This document shows positions 11,291 to 23,846 of a stretch of 64,000 nt of DNA, piece after piece. The notes under the pieces are model-generated. The model ran no database searches and was not told where the DNA came from. It worked only from the letters and a program-made list of their open reading frames with translations. The stretch spans positions 2,115,886 through 2,179,885 of the forward strand of contig NC_030986.1 of the NCBI RefSeq assembly GCF_000149955.1, given 5' to 3'. Each line of letters opens with the position of its first letter. Positions within the stretch are counted from its first letter, which is position 1. Position numbers and translations under genes: made by a program. Source of the DNA: Fusarium oxysporum f. sp. lycopersici 4287 (taxonomy: Eukaryota > Ascomycota > Sordariomycetes > Hypocreales > Nectriaceae).

Positions 11291-14200
11291 GGTCGTGAGA
11301 GTTATGTTATTCGGGTCGTGATATAATCGTGCGCAAACGTGGGGTCAAGGTGACGGTGCAGGTGCCTCGACGTCGGCGGCGCGAAGGCGATATATGGGAA
11401 GGTGTAGATGAAATATACAGCAAAACACGCTTCAGCTCTGCAAGTCTAGTGAGGTGCCTTGGCAAAACTCGCTTCTAATGTGAACGAGACGGACAAATGG
11501 TTGCTGTGCGAGGAATATTGAGCCCAGGTGCTAGGACAAGATTGTTCGGCTTCAGGGGGTAGAGGGTTGTAGCTGAGTAAATGGAAACCGGCCAAGAGGT
11601 CCCACGGGGTGCCGAAGGTGGACGGATATGCGAGACTCGGTGTGATTTAGCGTTGGTCGAAGCGAGGTGGTTCGGGTTTCTCGTGGATAGAGAGCGGGCT
11701 GGGCAGTGACCTAGCACAGTAGTTTGAAAGAGCAGGGCCGTAACCTGGCATGGAGTCACGCAAGTAAGTATATGTTAGGGCGCCCATGGGGCAAAGGAAG
11801 TGCTTGGTTCGGACATACAATAGCACTGATCTAGCACTTTTTATATCGAGCCCCAAAAGTGCTGGTGCGGCGACGGCGTAGAGACGATGTGCGGGAGCAA
11901 AGGGGAACAAGTTTGATCCAAGGCGGGAAGGCAACGGGAGGACGGACGGAAGACGGAACCAGATGGGCGGGATGGGAGGTGGGAGTGGAGGGAAACACGA
12001 TCAACAAATGTAGCAATTTCAACTCTGCGAGGGCACGAGGCGGCGCACCAACCGCTCTCTGGGACGAGCGATGGATAAACAGGGGTCTGAACTAAAGTCA
12101 AGAGACCCAACTTTGGATCAAATCTTTCTTGAACGAGGCCACACGACCAAGCCTGAGCTTGGAAAGAAATAGCTAGACCCTTGGGGCCCTCGAAATTCCG
12201 TCGATGAGGGGTGGACTTGATAGACTGAGAGGTTGTGAAGTGGATCTCTTGTTGAGAAAGACGAGGGGGGAGAATCGGCCAGTGTAAGAGTGAGTGGGAT
12301 GCAATGTGGACTCCTTTTCCAGCAAAGGGGGCCCAAGTCTTGATGCTGGCTGCTTTCTAGTTTAATGAGGGACGTGCTGTGGGTTTATGGGCGTGAAAGG
12401 CCCTGTCAAAAGCTCGATATTGTGCCCTACCGAATATCAGGCACCAAGAAGTTGCTCATCTTACATGTTATTCCATCAGCCGGTTCTGGGACTGAGACTC
12501 ATGTTTCACAGTATCCCGTGGGCGACTATGCCTTCTTTTATGCCCTAATTTTGACTAAATGCTATACATATCAGAGCAGTTTGCGGTCATACATGTATAA
12601 GATGCACGGCAAACCAAAGGGAGCCGTGGCCTGAAAGATGAGTTAAGAATGCATATGTGGGCGGCTTGTGGAGGGGTCTTTCTACGCCGATGTACATGTA
12701 CAGTACATGGGTAAGTAGTGTCAAGAGGGAGCCCGCTCCCATCAGTCCATTCCTAGACTCAGGTCAAGGCTCTGGTCAGAACAGTCCTTTTTGGGGCTTG
12801 AGCTGAGGTTCATTGCCGTTCTGTTAACTCGAGATCGACTCGAATCTTCCTTCTTTCCTATCAGTTCCTCAAAGGAGCCTTGGCAAGAGGCTGACATTGA
12901 CATTTCAAGATGCGAGTCAGGGCCAAAGAAGGCTTAAAAATGCTGGGTCGGTGGGGGTAGCCGTGCCGTAGCTGGCGGGGACACGATGCGAATTGGCGGT
13001 CATGCGGCTGGACAGTTACTGTAATTCAGAGCTGCAGGACGGATTTGCAGGATGCCCCGTTCATCATATCGCCGGCCTAGCACCTAGCTACCGAGCCTGC
13101 AGTGGGCCTCCATGTTCGTCATTGTTACTGCGACAAGGGACCAGGGACATGCCGACAGAAGGGACTGGGGTCAAGGGTCAAGGAGCATGACAACCGCCGT
13201 TCTTGCCTGAGACTACCACTACTAGGCCTTTGCATTTTCTTGTACTCACTCTGTGAGTTGTCAATAGCTTGACAAAATTCAAGTCGAGCCGAGCGAGAAC
13301 TGTGAGCCTGTGAGGGAACTTTTCGTTTGTGCTATGTATCAGGCGGTGGTTTCGCCTGCTTGTGAGTAGTCATAAAGTATCTGGTCAGACTGACCTCATC
13401 GGTGGTAATTACCAATACTGTTGAACGATAATAAACTCATTACCCCATGGGTAAGGGTCAAAAAAACTCAGCACTCGGTTGGCGAGGGCGCTTAATTCTT
13501 GAAATCCATATCTGGCGTCCAGCATGGCGCAAATCATGTTCGCATTGGGTGTCACTTCCGAGTACACATAAACGACGAGGCTTATTTTCGTCATGCCACA
13601 GTACCGAAGGATGCCATGATGCCAGACTGTTGCAGGTCGTGGTCGATATCCTTCAAGACACCAAGCCACGACTCCTTTGTGAGGGTAAAATTGGCGATAT
13701 ATTGACTGTCACTTGAAATACGTCCTGTGCATACACCAGAGACCTGATTTTAGCGCTGGGTGCTGGCATGTGCGCCGATCCAAGATCCCGTTCGGGCCGT
13801 CAATAGGGCTATCTTGATCTTTTCCAGGCAGAACTGGAGGCGCTGTACATATGTACTGTAACCTGGGCAGCCAGTCAACCGACGCCAAGGTTGGACATGC
13901 AATAACCAATTCTTGCCAGCGGTTCGCGGCTTGCGGTTCTGCCTTATACTGACTGTACGGCTGTACCTGAATTTCAGGGGCAGAGCACGCGAGTCTGTCA
14001 GGTGCGCATGTGGCGAGCGGCAGGAACGGGATCAGGAACAGGAACAGAATGATGCGGGGCCTTTTCTAGAATTCTTCCATTTGGGTCTCTACCAATGACG
14101 AAAAGAAGAGGTATAAAACAAGAATTGGTGACGACTGTAGTAGCTGGAATGGTGGAAAAGTGGTTGTGATAGCTGAACCACATATTATTCCGAGTCTTAC

Positions 14201-15936
14201 AACCGGCCCAAGTGTCAAGAGCGCAGAAGTCACCGTCATGCCCGCCTTCTCAGTCAGATTGTACCGATATCCTGGGCCTTGGCAGGTACAGCTGGGTACC
14301 AATCTCATGTAAGTACCTTACTGGTAGGTGAGTATGCACCTTACTCCGTCGTAGGATCAGCCTCACAATGAACATGGAAAACAATCTTAACTCTACCTTA
14401 ACACTATCATGATCAGGAGCTATCATCTTCCGTCTTCCTCTCTGGCCTATCACACAATCAATAGACCCTCGTCCCATCATCTTTTCCTCCACACTCCAGC
14501 ACTACAAGACGGCTTCTACATATAGCCTCTTCAACGCTAACGCCTAATAAACAAATAGAGCCAACAACACCAAGAGCCCAGTCCGAGCGCTAGCATAGAG
14601 CACCAGGGCCCCAAGATCCGTAGCTTTTGCCTGCATGTCAGATGCACAACACAGACCTTATTGCGGCCATGGAGTACATGGGAAAGAAGAGAAATCGAGA
14701 GTATCGTGATCCTTGTCGCTCTCAGATCACCGTTAAACATGGCTTCGATTTACCGCCCCCTCCGCCGACTTTCATACAATCGCCAAAACTCATTCCACGA
14801 TTTTGAGTGCCCTGTCCATGTCTCCTTGATCGTCTTCTCCAGTTCCTTGCCAAAGTTTCACTGTCTCTGAGACTGCCGTCTATCATATCTGACATAAAAG
14901 TGACTACTGCATCATGCAACCACGTTCCCCATCTTCAGCCAGGCCTCAAACTCACGCCCATCTCGAGTCAAGGGTGGATCATCCTTCATCTCTTGGATAT
15001 TTAGAATGCATCGGGTACCAGGCTCAGTGAAAAGCTGCGGCAGGGCTTCTGCTAGCCACGCAGCCTGTCAATGCATTTCTACGGCAGTGCAGAACGAGTC
15101 AACTACCTGACTCAGAAGGTCCTGAATCCATGTCCCTAGCGCACCATGATGCTCGTATGCTGCAACTATGATAAGCCACTATTTGTCGTCTAACAGAGCA
15201 TCACGGGCTAAAGACCACCTCGAAGAAAAGCCGCGAACTGATATGGGCAAAGATATTCGCAAGCTGTAGTCCTCCTGAGCCTGAGAGTCCACATGGTAAG
15301 AAGTCCTCTACTATTCGGACATCCCACGCGGTTGACTTTATCCTCAGTCGGTGTCCCTGAGTTCATGGCGGGCCAGCAAGCCCATTGGCTTGGGAGAAAG
15401 AACTTGATCGACGTCCAGGGTCAGGCTCGTATCAATTAATCGTGCTAGCCTATACAAGTAGGTTGAGCCAAAGCTGGCTGCCTTGCTTGGAATGTGACGA
15501 TATCTTGTCATCTACGGATAAAAGCCTGTGGGTTACGGGAAAGCGGGCCGGTTAAGAGGCTTTCCAGCTGCTTGATTACGATCGAGCACTCATGTAATTA
15601 TACATGAAACTAGAGCTAACGCTATCATATCGTATTGAAATATTCAAAGTCCAATAAGCATGCTTCTGTGATTTCTTTCGTCATCATAGGGTTTGTAGAC
15701 ACTGCCCGAGGATCATGTTCTATCTCCTGGTCATGGCCACGAGTCCTTCAATGCAAAAGCTGGATGAAAGCAAATGAGTATATCAATCAATCGGCGCATC
15801 TATCAAGTCTCGCTCCTAGTGCAATCAAAGGTCAATACTCGCACAGGATGCCACCACGGTGTAGTACATGCATCTCGAGACAGTCTATCAAAGGTCTTGC
15901 TCTTCAAAATATCGAGTGAATTGGTTGGGGCACATA
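11291..15936. other. long region without a supportable gene
   Basis: At 4.6 kb this is the longest gene-free stretch. It holds the promoter of the SDR-like gene at its left edge and the 3' side of the capping-protein gene at its right edge. Most frames are short. The only stretch with protein-like flavour is a minus-strand piece near 13400-13720 that changes frame and contains stops (reported in the findings). A short palindromic tract tgtacatgtacagtacatg lies near 12691-12709. No family was recognised. Confidence 0.5.
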
Positions 15937-16913
15937 TCATCTTCTCATGCTTCCGATGAGTTCACGCTGAGCCTCGCGATCCCGTGCCCCCTCACTCAAG
16001 CTTCCAATGCTCCTGAGATCGCCCACCACGTCCTTGGCTTTGCCAAAGTACACCTCCTGCAGGAGATTGCGCATCTTGAGTTCCATATCCTCAACCAATC
16101 GTCCCACATTGGCAATGTGGCTGTCATCGTTGTCAACAGGGAGATCCTGCTCAACCTGGCGTGTCATGTTGCCGCTAAGGTCCATCTCGCCTAGGTTGCC
16201 ACCAGTAGTAGACAGGGTCAGGATCACTGTCGATGTGAGCTTATAGTGTGTGCTTCTTCCTCGCTCAATTGCCTCGAAGACATGGATGGAGTCCCATACA
16301 CCTTCGGAATTGCCGCCTTGGGGGGAAGCTAAAAGGGGATATCTAGTCAGCGTTCACGGTTCGAACACAGTGTTGTCAGGGGAACTTCATACACTTCTTG
16401 AGAAGCACGACTCCTGCGAAGCCATCATCAAGGTTCCAGAAGTAAACACTGCTCACACCACCTTCATAGTATAAATCGCGATAGACATCGAAGGCCTCGT
16501 TCGCCTTGACCTCCATCTTGCGAACACGCTCGCTCGGTATCGCACCCTCGCCAGCGCCTTCATTACCACCAGCACCTACACCACCTGAGCCAGCTTCATC
16601 CAGAGGAGGGTCGAACTGGTTTGACCACGGTGAGCGGTAGCTGTCTCCATCGCGGTTGTAGTCGCAGAGCAGGTAGTCTCGGCCGGTCTGCTTGCAGCGG
16701 CGCACGGTTAGGGGCTGATCGACGGATGACAGAAGGTCTTCGGTCAGATCTGGAGCGATGGAGATGATGGCGTTGAGGTGGTCTGTCGTCTGCTTAGGGT
16801 TGAGACGGCGGAGAAGGTCTCTGTGGGTTGAACGGTCAGCGATACGGGGAGGACGTCATTGCGCGGGAGGGTTAAAGTGCTTACAGAGCGGAGTCAAAGG
16901 GATCGACAGCCAT
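15937..16913 (-). CDS. CAP2: F-actin-capping protein subunit beta
   Basis: The beta subunit of the heterodimeric CapZ-type protein that blocks actin filament barbed ends, acting at cortical actin patches. Three exons (16913-16885, 16820-16393, 16328-15937) give 282 aa, the usual family length. Conserved blocks are visible: [15 protein letters not shown] at the start, [40 protein letters not shown], and [19 protein letters not shown] near residue 210. A Gly/Glu-rich insertion ([17 protein letters not shown]) sits between [14 protein letters not shown] and the conserved helix; this variable loop is expanded here. The first exon is only 29 nt and is identified by the ATG followed by AVDPFDSAL, the standard N-terminus. 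Introns have GTAAGC and GTATGA donors. Identification is firm. Confidence 0.96.
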
Positions 16914-18032
16914 GATTATGGACTTTCGAGAGCTTTGACTGCGGTAATTGAGAGACTGTGTAAGATTGAAAGGTTGTTGTTGTTGTTGTTTAGGTACTGG
17001 AGACGACTAGTGGTTCAGGCGGTCCTTAAGTCGAGGTGAAGCTCTGCGACGTTATGGAGTAGCGGGGTCATGGAGCTCCGTGTGGAGTACGTACTGCAAG
17101 TCCATGTAAGTGGAGGTAGTAGGTAAGCTCATGGAAGATTAGATCCTATAGTTATTCCCAGCTGAGAAGCATTGCAGACCGCTACGAGTTTAAAGGTAAG
17201 ATTTATTGCAAAAGATTAATCAAGGTAGGCTGACAATCGACAGGAAACTGGACACATACCGAAAGCATCCCACCAGTTCAAGCAATAATGCCCATCACTT
17301 AAAACTACTAATACTCTTCAATGGTAAAAGGGTTCACCATGGTGTCATAAGATTGCATCGGGGATTTAAGACTGTGAAGCCGCAAGTTAAAGGAAAGAAA
17401 GTCAATTAATGGAGACAAAAACACTCTCAAGAAACAACAACCCCTTGATGATGCCTAGCAAAACAAAATAACACTATAGCCCAGCCCAGAGGCAGGTAAC
17501 CACTAGCACCCTAACCACTACCCAACTCGGCACCAATATAAGCTAATCGACCTACTTCCCGAGTTTCCCTCTCAGTCTGTAGGTTTCCATGCTCTCCCCT
17601 TACCCATCCGGCCCAGGAGACTATACTACCTCTGCTCTTTTGCGTGGCATTTAATTGAACCTCATAGATAATAGCAAAACAAACGCATCTTCCTCACCGC
17701 TCGCAAGTTCCAAGACCAACCAGTCCATCTTCCAATCTCACAGCATAGCCATATTCGCCTCCAACGCCGCGCCCGTGATGTCCACCAGTGGGCGAATCGC
17801 CAAGAAAGTCACCTCGAAATTTTCACAAAAGAAACCTTAACCATTGACCATCCCGATGAGCCGTATCGAGTTTACAGCTGGGTCGGGCCATCCATGTTGT
17901 CCACAAGTCATCAGTAACATGTTAGGGCACCGTATGGCCGCCCTAAGCAATGCTGAGTTGCACCTTGTAGACTCAAGGAGCCTGCTTACCGGAGCAGACT
18001 CGGGGTAGCTACGTGGTCATGATATTGAATAC
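16914..18032. other. intergenic region between CAP2 and the BAH-PHD gene
   Basis: About 1.1 kb of CAP2 promoter plus the 3' side of the BAH-PHD gene. A short (GTT)n tract lies near 16975-16995 in the CAP2 leader. No gene was recognised. Confidence 0.5.
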
Positions 18033-19484
18033 TTAGTCAATGCTGGAACCACACAGCAGACAATGAGCTTTCTCGGTCCAGGTCTTGTCACCACCCGTTA
18101 CGTTCTCGCGCAGGTCACGAATCTCCCACGCTGTGGGGCCGTCTTGCATCTTGAGTGTGGCCTCGAAAAGTCCCAGGTATGGCTTGGAGTCTGCAGCCTT
18201 CTTCTTGCGACCTTTCTTGGCCGATCCTTTGGCTGATGCGGTGGTGATAGACCGGGACGGCGTTGGCCCAGGTGTAGGGGTTTCTGTTTCGCGAGGTGTT
18301 TCGCGAGCAGTCTTTTTGACGTGGACGTTATCGCTCGTTTCGCCGGAGCGGACATCGATCGTAGGTTGTGTCTCTTTCTCCCCAGCGTCAGTGGGCGATA
18401 GAGGGCGCGTCGCCTCCTCGGGCTTCTCTTCCTTGACGGCCGATCCCTCGGTTCGATGGGGCTTATCTGTTCCTAGTCGCTCGTAGACTTGCAGGAGAAT
18501 TTCGTGAGCCATGCATTCGTGATGCATCCACTTCCCGCAACTCGGGCTCGTGCACCCAATCAGGGTCTTGTCAGGGTTCGCAGGAGTTTGACATTTGCAC
18601 ATGAGCTCAACGGACTAAACGGTCATCAGTACTTTCGGAAACCAAATGAGGTATCGAGAGACATACCGAAAGTTGCATGTTGCGGCAGTCGTACGCTTGA
18701 CGCCAATAAAGCGCGTCTTGGATCTCCTCGTCATCTGACTCTATCCATTGGTTGACGGTAACGGGTCCTGTAACACTAACAACATTGATAATGTCCACTA
18801 GAAAAAGGGTTAGTCGCATTGCAGCATGATATCGGTCAGTATTCTAGAACATACTATGATTAGAAGCGATCAACTCATTGTTGCCATGGTACGGCTGGCG
18901 GCCTTGAACAGTCTTTTTGCCGTCGAGTGTTCCATACGGGAGTTCGTCCGGCCAGTACATCCAATAAACGCGTGCATAGACGTGGTGCTCATCGGAAGCA
19001 CGGATCTCGAGGATACGCGCGACCCAGTCATTATTGCTCTTCTTGTAAATACCCTTGCCATCACCTTGAGCTTTTTGTTGTTCAATTGTTACCTCGTTGG
19101 CAACATTGACAAAACCTTCACTGTAATACTTGACACTGTTGACTGCCAAGAGTTAGCCATAAGCCCGTACAACGGACGGCGCCGAGATTTCATCGGATAC
19201 TTACGGACGAAGCTATTGTAGCGCGTCATATCTTGCCATCGTTTTCCTGGTTCGACAGTGTAGTACAAGTCCATGTTCTCGTGCGTTTTGAAGTTGCCCG
19301 TTGGGGAGAAAGGGGAGATTTGAATCTGGACCCGTTTATCGTCATCTTGGCCATCGCGCTTCCGCTTCTTGTTTTTTTGACGGTCCGCCTGAGTAGCCGC
19401 AGGGCCAGTCGCGTAAGTAATCGTGAAAGGGCACTCAGCGCGATTCTCCTCCCCGACGGATCGCGATCTCTTGCGGTTGCTCAT
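18033..19484 (-). CDS. BAH-PHD chromatin reader (EPR-1/BP1-like)
   Basis: Four exons (19484-19205, 19142-18855, 18797-18667, 18614-18033) give 426 aa. A basic N-terminus (SNRKRSRSVGEE, then KNKKRKRDG) looks like a nuclear localisation signal. Residues about 95-233 form a BAH domain: NSVKYYSEGF, NNDWVARILEIRASDE, VYARVYWMYWPDELPYG, then ASNHMDIINVVSVTGP. A PHD-type zinc finger follows immediately: CKC at about 239-241, CTSPSC, GKWMHHEC. After about 150 residues of mostly low-complexity Lys/Thr/Pro/Glu sequence comes the final pair in HCLLCGSSID. In filamentous ascomycetes the proteins with this order (Neurospora EPR-1, Fusarium BP1) read H3K27me3 and mediate silencing of facultative heterochromatin. 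Orthology to those, rather than to another BAH-PHD paralogue, is inferred from architecture only. All four exon joins are in frame with consensus sites. Confidence 0.88.
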
Positions 19485-20463
19485 TGTGGCGGTTTGATGC
19501 GGTTGGGTATGACCGCGTCGGGAGTGGAGAGAAGGAGGGGTTTGCAGAGGAACGACAAGGCGCGCGAAGAAGCGACGCGGAAATGGGAGAAAAGGTTATA
19601 TAGAAATGGAAAGAGGATTGATTTATCTGGTTTTTTCGATGTCGCGATCTGTGCTGAGCCGAGCCCAAGCTGCCTTTGAGCAACAAGCCGCGGCTTGCGA
19701 TGATGTCCTGTGCGCAACGAAAGAGACTCGATTTGTCTGGGAGAGCAACGTCGCAATCTGCGGAAGAACTAAGAACTGAGCCAAAAGCCCAAAAGACTAG
19801 TGTCACGTGATCGAGCTGGCACTGGGGCCACCTAAACACCTAAGCTGATGGACGGAGTTCAGTCCTACGGAAGAGCGACTAGCGCCCAGCGTTAGCCAAC
19901 GCGTCTGGACAAGCCTTGGCTTAGTAGCTTATAAGAGGCGCAGGATGAAGGAGTCTTGGCGCGATTCAGTTAGGTTTTCGGAACGTATTCCAGAGATGAA
20001 AATCGATGATAGCTTTGATAAAGGGTAAGTGATTGGGTGAGGCGCAAGTGTAAGGTTTTGAAGAGTCAAGGTTGTTTGTTAACTGGAGTCTGTTTGTTTC
20101 AAGGTGGAAAGCAAGAGTGAGGGGATAGAGAAAAAACTGCAGGCGCGTTTGCGTTACATTGAGCGTAAACTTAGGCCCCGGAAATCCGTGCAGGGAAGTC
20201 TGCTTCTAGAAACTCCGATCCAATAGTTTATAAAGCTCACGCGTTATTCATCGCTATATAGATATATGTACATAAGAGCGCCCCAACTCTAATCAAAAAG
20301 GAAAATACTGTGGTATATTGATTAACTTGAGGTATTGATGATGCTGAATTTAGTTCGTTGTCTAGCACTTATAAATCGTACCCAAATTATGATATCACCA
20401 ATCATCTAAGTAAACGCCGCCGCTATGCTACCTTACCCATCCAAGAATCAACAGCCATCTGAG
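19485..20463. other. intergenic region upstream of the BAH-PHD gene
   Basis: About 980 bp containing the promoter of the BAH-PHD gene and the 3' flank of the Atg22-like gene. It contains a GTCACGTGAT E-box (19802-19811) and an ACGCGT hexamer near 19899. No gene was seen. Confidence 0.5.
19802..19811. promoter_or_regulatory. CACGTG E-box upstream of the BAH-PHD gene
   Basis: The 10-mer GTCACGTGAT lies about 320 bp upstream of the BAH-PHD start codon. The CACGTG core is bound by bHLH factors (Cbf1/Pho4 class in yeast). The identical 10-mer occurs upstream of the PWWP gene at 55816. Function here is inferred from the motif only. Confidence 0.45.
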
Positions 20464-22507
20464 CTAGGGTCTTGCGTGTTCATCGACAACACCATCTTCC
20501 TGCTCTCTCTGATAGTCGGCCAGCATTCCACGACGCTCAGGCTCATGTTCATCATCGTCTGCTTCCTCCACAGAAGATCCTGCCATTGACTCGGCGAGCT
20601 TCACGCCTTCTCTTCTACCGCGCTCGACGTTGATGAACCAGATCAATGGCGCAGGAAAGCCAACTAATGCTGCTAAAAACCAGAAAGCCGGGCGAATCGT
20701 ACCAGTTCTATCAATGATAGCACCGACGATCGTCGGGCCAAAGACACTGGATCCCTTGTCCGTTATAGCGTACAAGGCGTAGAACGCTGCCTCGGATCCG
20801 GGTGGAATAAGCTCACCGTACAGAGAGCGGCAGTAACCACTCAAACCTCCGAGCACGACTCCATATACAGCCGCCAGTGGATACATCTCCCATGGTTGTT
20901 GGAGGCCAAACACGCCCCATTCTTTAACAAAAGGAAGGTAACCCAGCAAGCCGTAAAGGGGGATTAACTCAAACAAACCAATGCAGACAAGAATGGTTTG
21001 ATGGGCTTGGAGGTTAAAGAGCCGTGAGATCCACGACCATCCGAAGGCGCCGAATACCCCTGCCAGAGTTGAAATGACATTTATCATACCAAGTGCCCAC
21101 GGCTTCATGTGGAGTTGGGTTTTGGCGAATAGAATCGCGGTAGATGACGTGGTTGCGATCGCATCGGACAAGAGAAACCATCCGGCAAGGAACAAAACGA
21201 TGTCAAGGAGGCGTCTAGCCTGTTGAACGGTTTTGAATAAGCTCTTCCATGAGTACAATATGTACGCAAGCCCTGCCATGATGCCTTTGCGACCGTCATC
21301 AGCCAGCGGAGGCCCGGGGCGGGGCCGCAACCACATGGCGGCGGGAATAGTGAAGATGGTCCACCAAAGTCCGACCAAGAATAATACGACTCGTTGGCCC
21401 CATGTGGTGTTATGCATGGCGATGAGAACACCAATACAAACGCATTGCAAGAAGAGCGCGGCAATATAGCCGGTACCAATTCCGATGGCTGAGATTCGCG
21501 TTGACAGCTGCAGTTCCTTGGAAGTGATTTCCGCGTGGCTTGCTGTTGGTTTCAGTCGCTCGCCGTCTTGAGGTTGTAACAGAGGTGAGGTTGTTGTAAC
21601 TCTAGACGCCTCGAGCTCACCTACTGAGTCATCCAAAGGACGTGACTCGAATTCAGAATTGGCAAGATCTGGAGTATCAGCAACGTTGACCTCGATAACA
21701 TCGGGATGATATCGCACAAGTAGCGGAAGAAAGGAGTTCAGTAATACAAAGGATGCGCCAAAGGATGTGTTGGAGATGATGGTCAAGAGGGCGCCGAGAA
21801 TGTAGTTGTCTTTCGTAATGAAGATGTAAGACATAACGGCGAAGCTCCCAATCCAGGCGAAGCTGAGAAGAAGCTTCTTGCGGTAGTTTCCATGGTCAGC
21901 AGCGCAACTGATGCTGACAACGAGCAGTGCTTGAATCAAGACGCTCACTGAAAATGTGTACATGGCGAAGCTTGCAGTGTTGATCTCTACTCCAAACACC
22001 CAGACAATGCATTGCCCATCCCCCTCTTTCTTACTGTCGCTAGACCCGCATGGTGTTTTTCGGTCAGAGAGTAGCACACCGTTCTCTCTGGCGAGAGTTT
22101 CTAGAAGGATGGGAATAAAGGAAGCTAGAGCATGCGTATCAGTAATGGGTCTTGGCGATCTCCGGGTAGATAGCCCAGAGATATTGCTTCACTATTAATA
22201 ACCTACCAATTCCACAAATCACATACGTCTCAGCCGCAAATGCATAGGCGTACCACCCTAGAAGCTCCTTTCGACTCGTCGGCCGAGCATCATGGCCAGA
22301 GTGACGCGGCACGATTGGCCGTCGCATGTCAGCTTGGCTATTGCGAGGGCTCATATCGCCGTCGCTAGAGGATCGCTCGTCGTCGGCCTCGAAAGCAGAA
22401 GTTGCGCAAGATCTAAAGGATCGTTTCGAAATATTAGAGAGTCCGGACCACGGTCTATGGTCTTGGAGGCGCGGACGCTGAGGAAGAGGTTGAAGGTTTG
22501 GCGCCAT
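20464..22507 (-). CDS. Atg22-like vacuolar effluxer (MFS superfamily)
   Basis: Two exons (22507-22207 and 22124-20464; donor GTAGGT, acceptor CTCTAG) give 653 aa. Atg22 proteins are vacuolar membrane transporters that export amino acids released by autophagic breakdown. About 12 hydrophobic segments are visible. The early block [20 protein letters not shown] continues over the intron into [19 protein letters not shown], the hallmark N-terminal region of the family. Later blocks include [58 protein letters not shown] and [20 protein letters not shown], the last two being the classical C-terminal signature. The N-terminal about 80 residues are hydrophilic and Ser/Arg-rich. The C-terminus is acidic. 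Filamentous fungi often carry several Atg22 paralogues, so equivalence to ATG22 itself is not assured. Confidence 0.92.
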
Positions 22508-23846
22508 GGCTACAGGTAGCTATGTCGCACTCGTGATCTCACTGGGTGCACGTGATTGGCGTCACAAGGCCGAGACTGGTGAGCTTGAGTCCCCCCAGGC
22601 GCATTCAACACCAGACACTTTTCCTCACGAGATTGAAGACGGTTTTGGATTAGTAAAGAGAGGCTTCTGCTCTCGATAAGTCGTGAAGTGCGCCATGTAC
22701 TCTGCCAGCAAGCGTTGAAAGACAATGGATACGTGGACGCCGACAGTCACGGTTGTTGGATTGATTGTACAGCAATGAGCAGAGAACAGAGTAACAAGAA
22801 AAGGCTCACAATTATTAGTGAAATGCGCATCGTCGTACTCTTAAACATGGCTGGCACCCAGAAGCCAAGGGCCGCGGCCATTACCGTCACATCTTGTTCA
22901 TCCCATCAACTTATGCGCCCCTCCCATGCGAAAGAGGACTAACCAGACCATAATCACAACGGGGTATCACGATGCTTATTCGCCATGTTTGGGTCTCTCT
23001 TGGACAGGATCGCTGCAAGCCGGCTTAATCAAGGCTATCTGTGACGATCCATGGGCTATTCGGGCTCTTATCAGGGTCTTTTAAGGACCATTCTAGCACT
23101 AACAAGGTGCTTGCAGACTTCCAGTTTCTCTTAGATCAGAGATGGGTTCGTTCGATGCCAAATTGGTTTAGCTTCGGGCTTGGGACTCAAGAGTCCACAG
23201 GTCAGAGCCAATCCTGGATTATCATGTTTCTCTTTTCAGCTCGTTCTGCTCTTTAGCGGAGACACGGGCACTCCGCTGTCCGAGGGATCTCTGAGCTTGT
23301 CGACTCATTTCATTACCAAAATGTCCATTAAAGAAGCCAGAAATGAGGGGAAGTGGAGCATGGGGTATGGAAGACTATGAGGGATGGTCCTTGATCAGTG
23401 GAATAACGTCATGGCAGCCCAACTTGGAGGAAATTTTAGCACATGCATACACTATATGGTACATTCTTGCATGTTCTTTTCTGCTTACTTCTCAGTGAGT
23501 TAACGCAATCTCCAACAACACAGTTGCCAGCAGCTGTCAGATCTTTATTTGGAGCAAGGAATGCAGGTCAGACACAGAAATATCAGAAAGCTGGGGTGCG
23601 TTGCATTTGTCAATGTCACCAACCACCCATCTACACTGGGTTGTCAGGTTTTATCCCACATGCTCGCGCATTGCGCGATAAAGCAAGCGACACGATAGAA
23701 ATCAAATTATTCAGAAGAACAGTATGGCATCAGGGGTATTTCCACAATAACCAATATCAACGATAACGCAACCTGAGAACGATAAATCCCGCCTCCTCAA
23801 GGTCAAGTCGCAATTCGAGACTTGTCACGGACAATCGAACAGGAGT
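22508..23846. other. intergenic region upstream of the Atg22-like gene
   Basis: About 1.3 kb. A CACGTGATTGG string (E-box abutting an inverted CCAAT box) lies near 22549-22559, about 45 bp from the Atg22-like start codon. An unsupported plus-strand 107-residue frame (23443-23766) begins with a hydrophobic segment but has no family resemblance. Confidence 0.5.

Noticed and set aside
16329..16391. cggttcgaac string resembling a tRNA B-box
   Set aside because: It sits within a 63-nt CAP2 intron; there is no room for a tRNA and no matching A-box or acceptor stem.
23443..23766. 107-residue frame beginning with a signal-peptide-like segment
   Set aside because: No family resemblance, weak codon character and no supporting context. 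A hydrophobic start alone is not enough.
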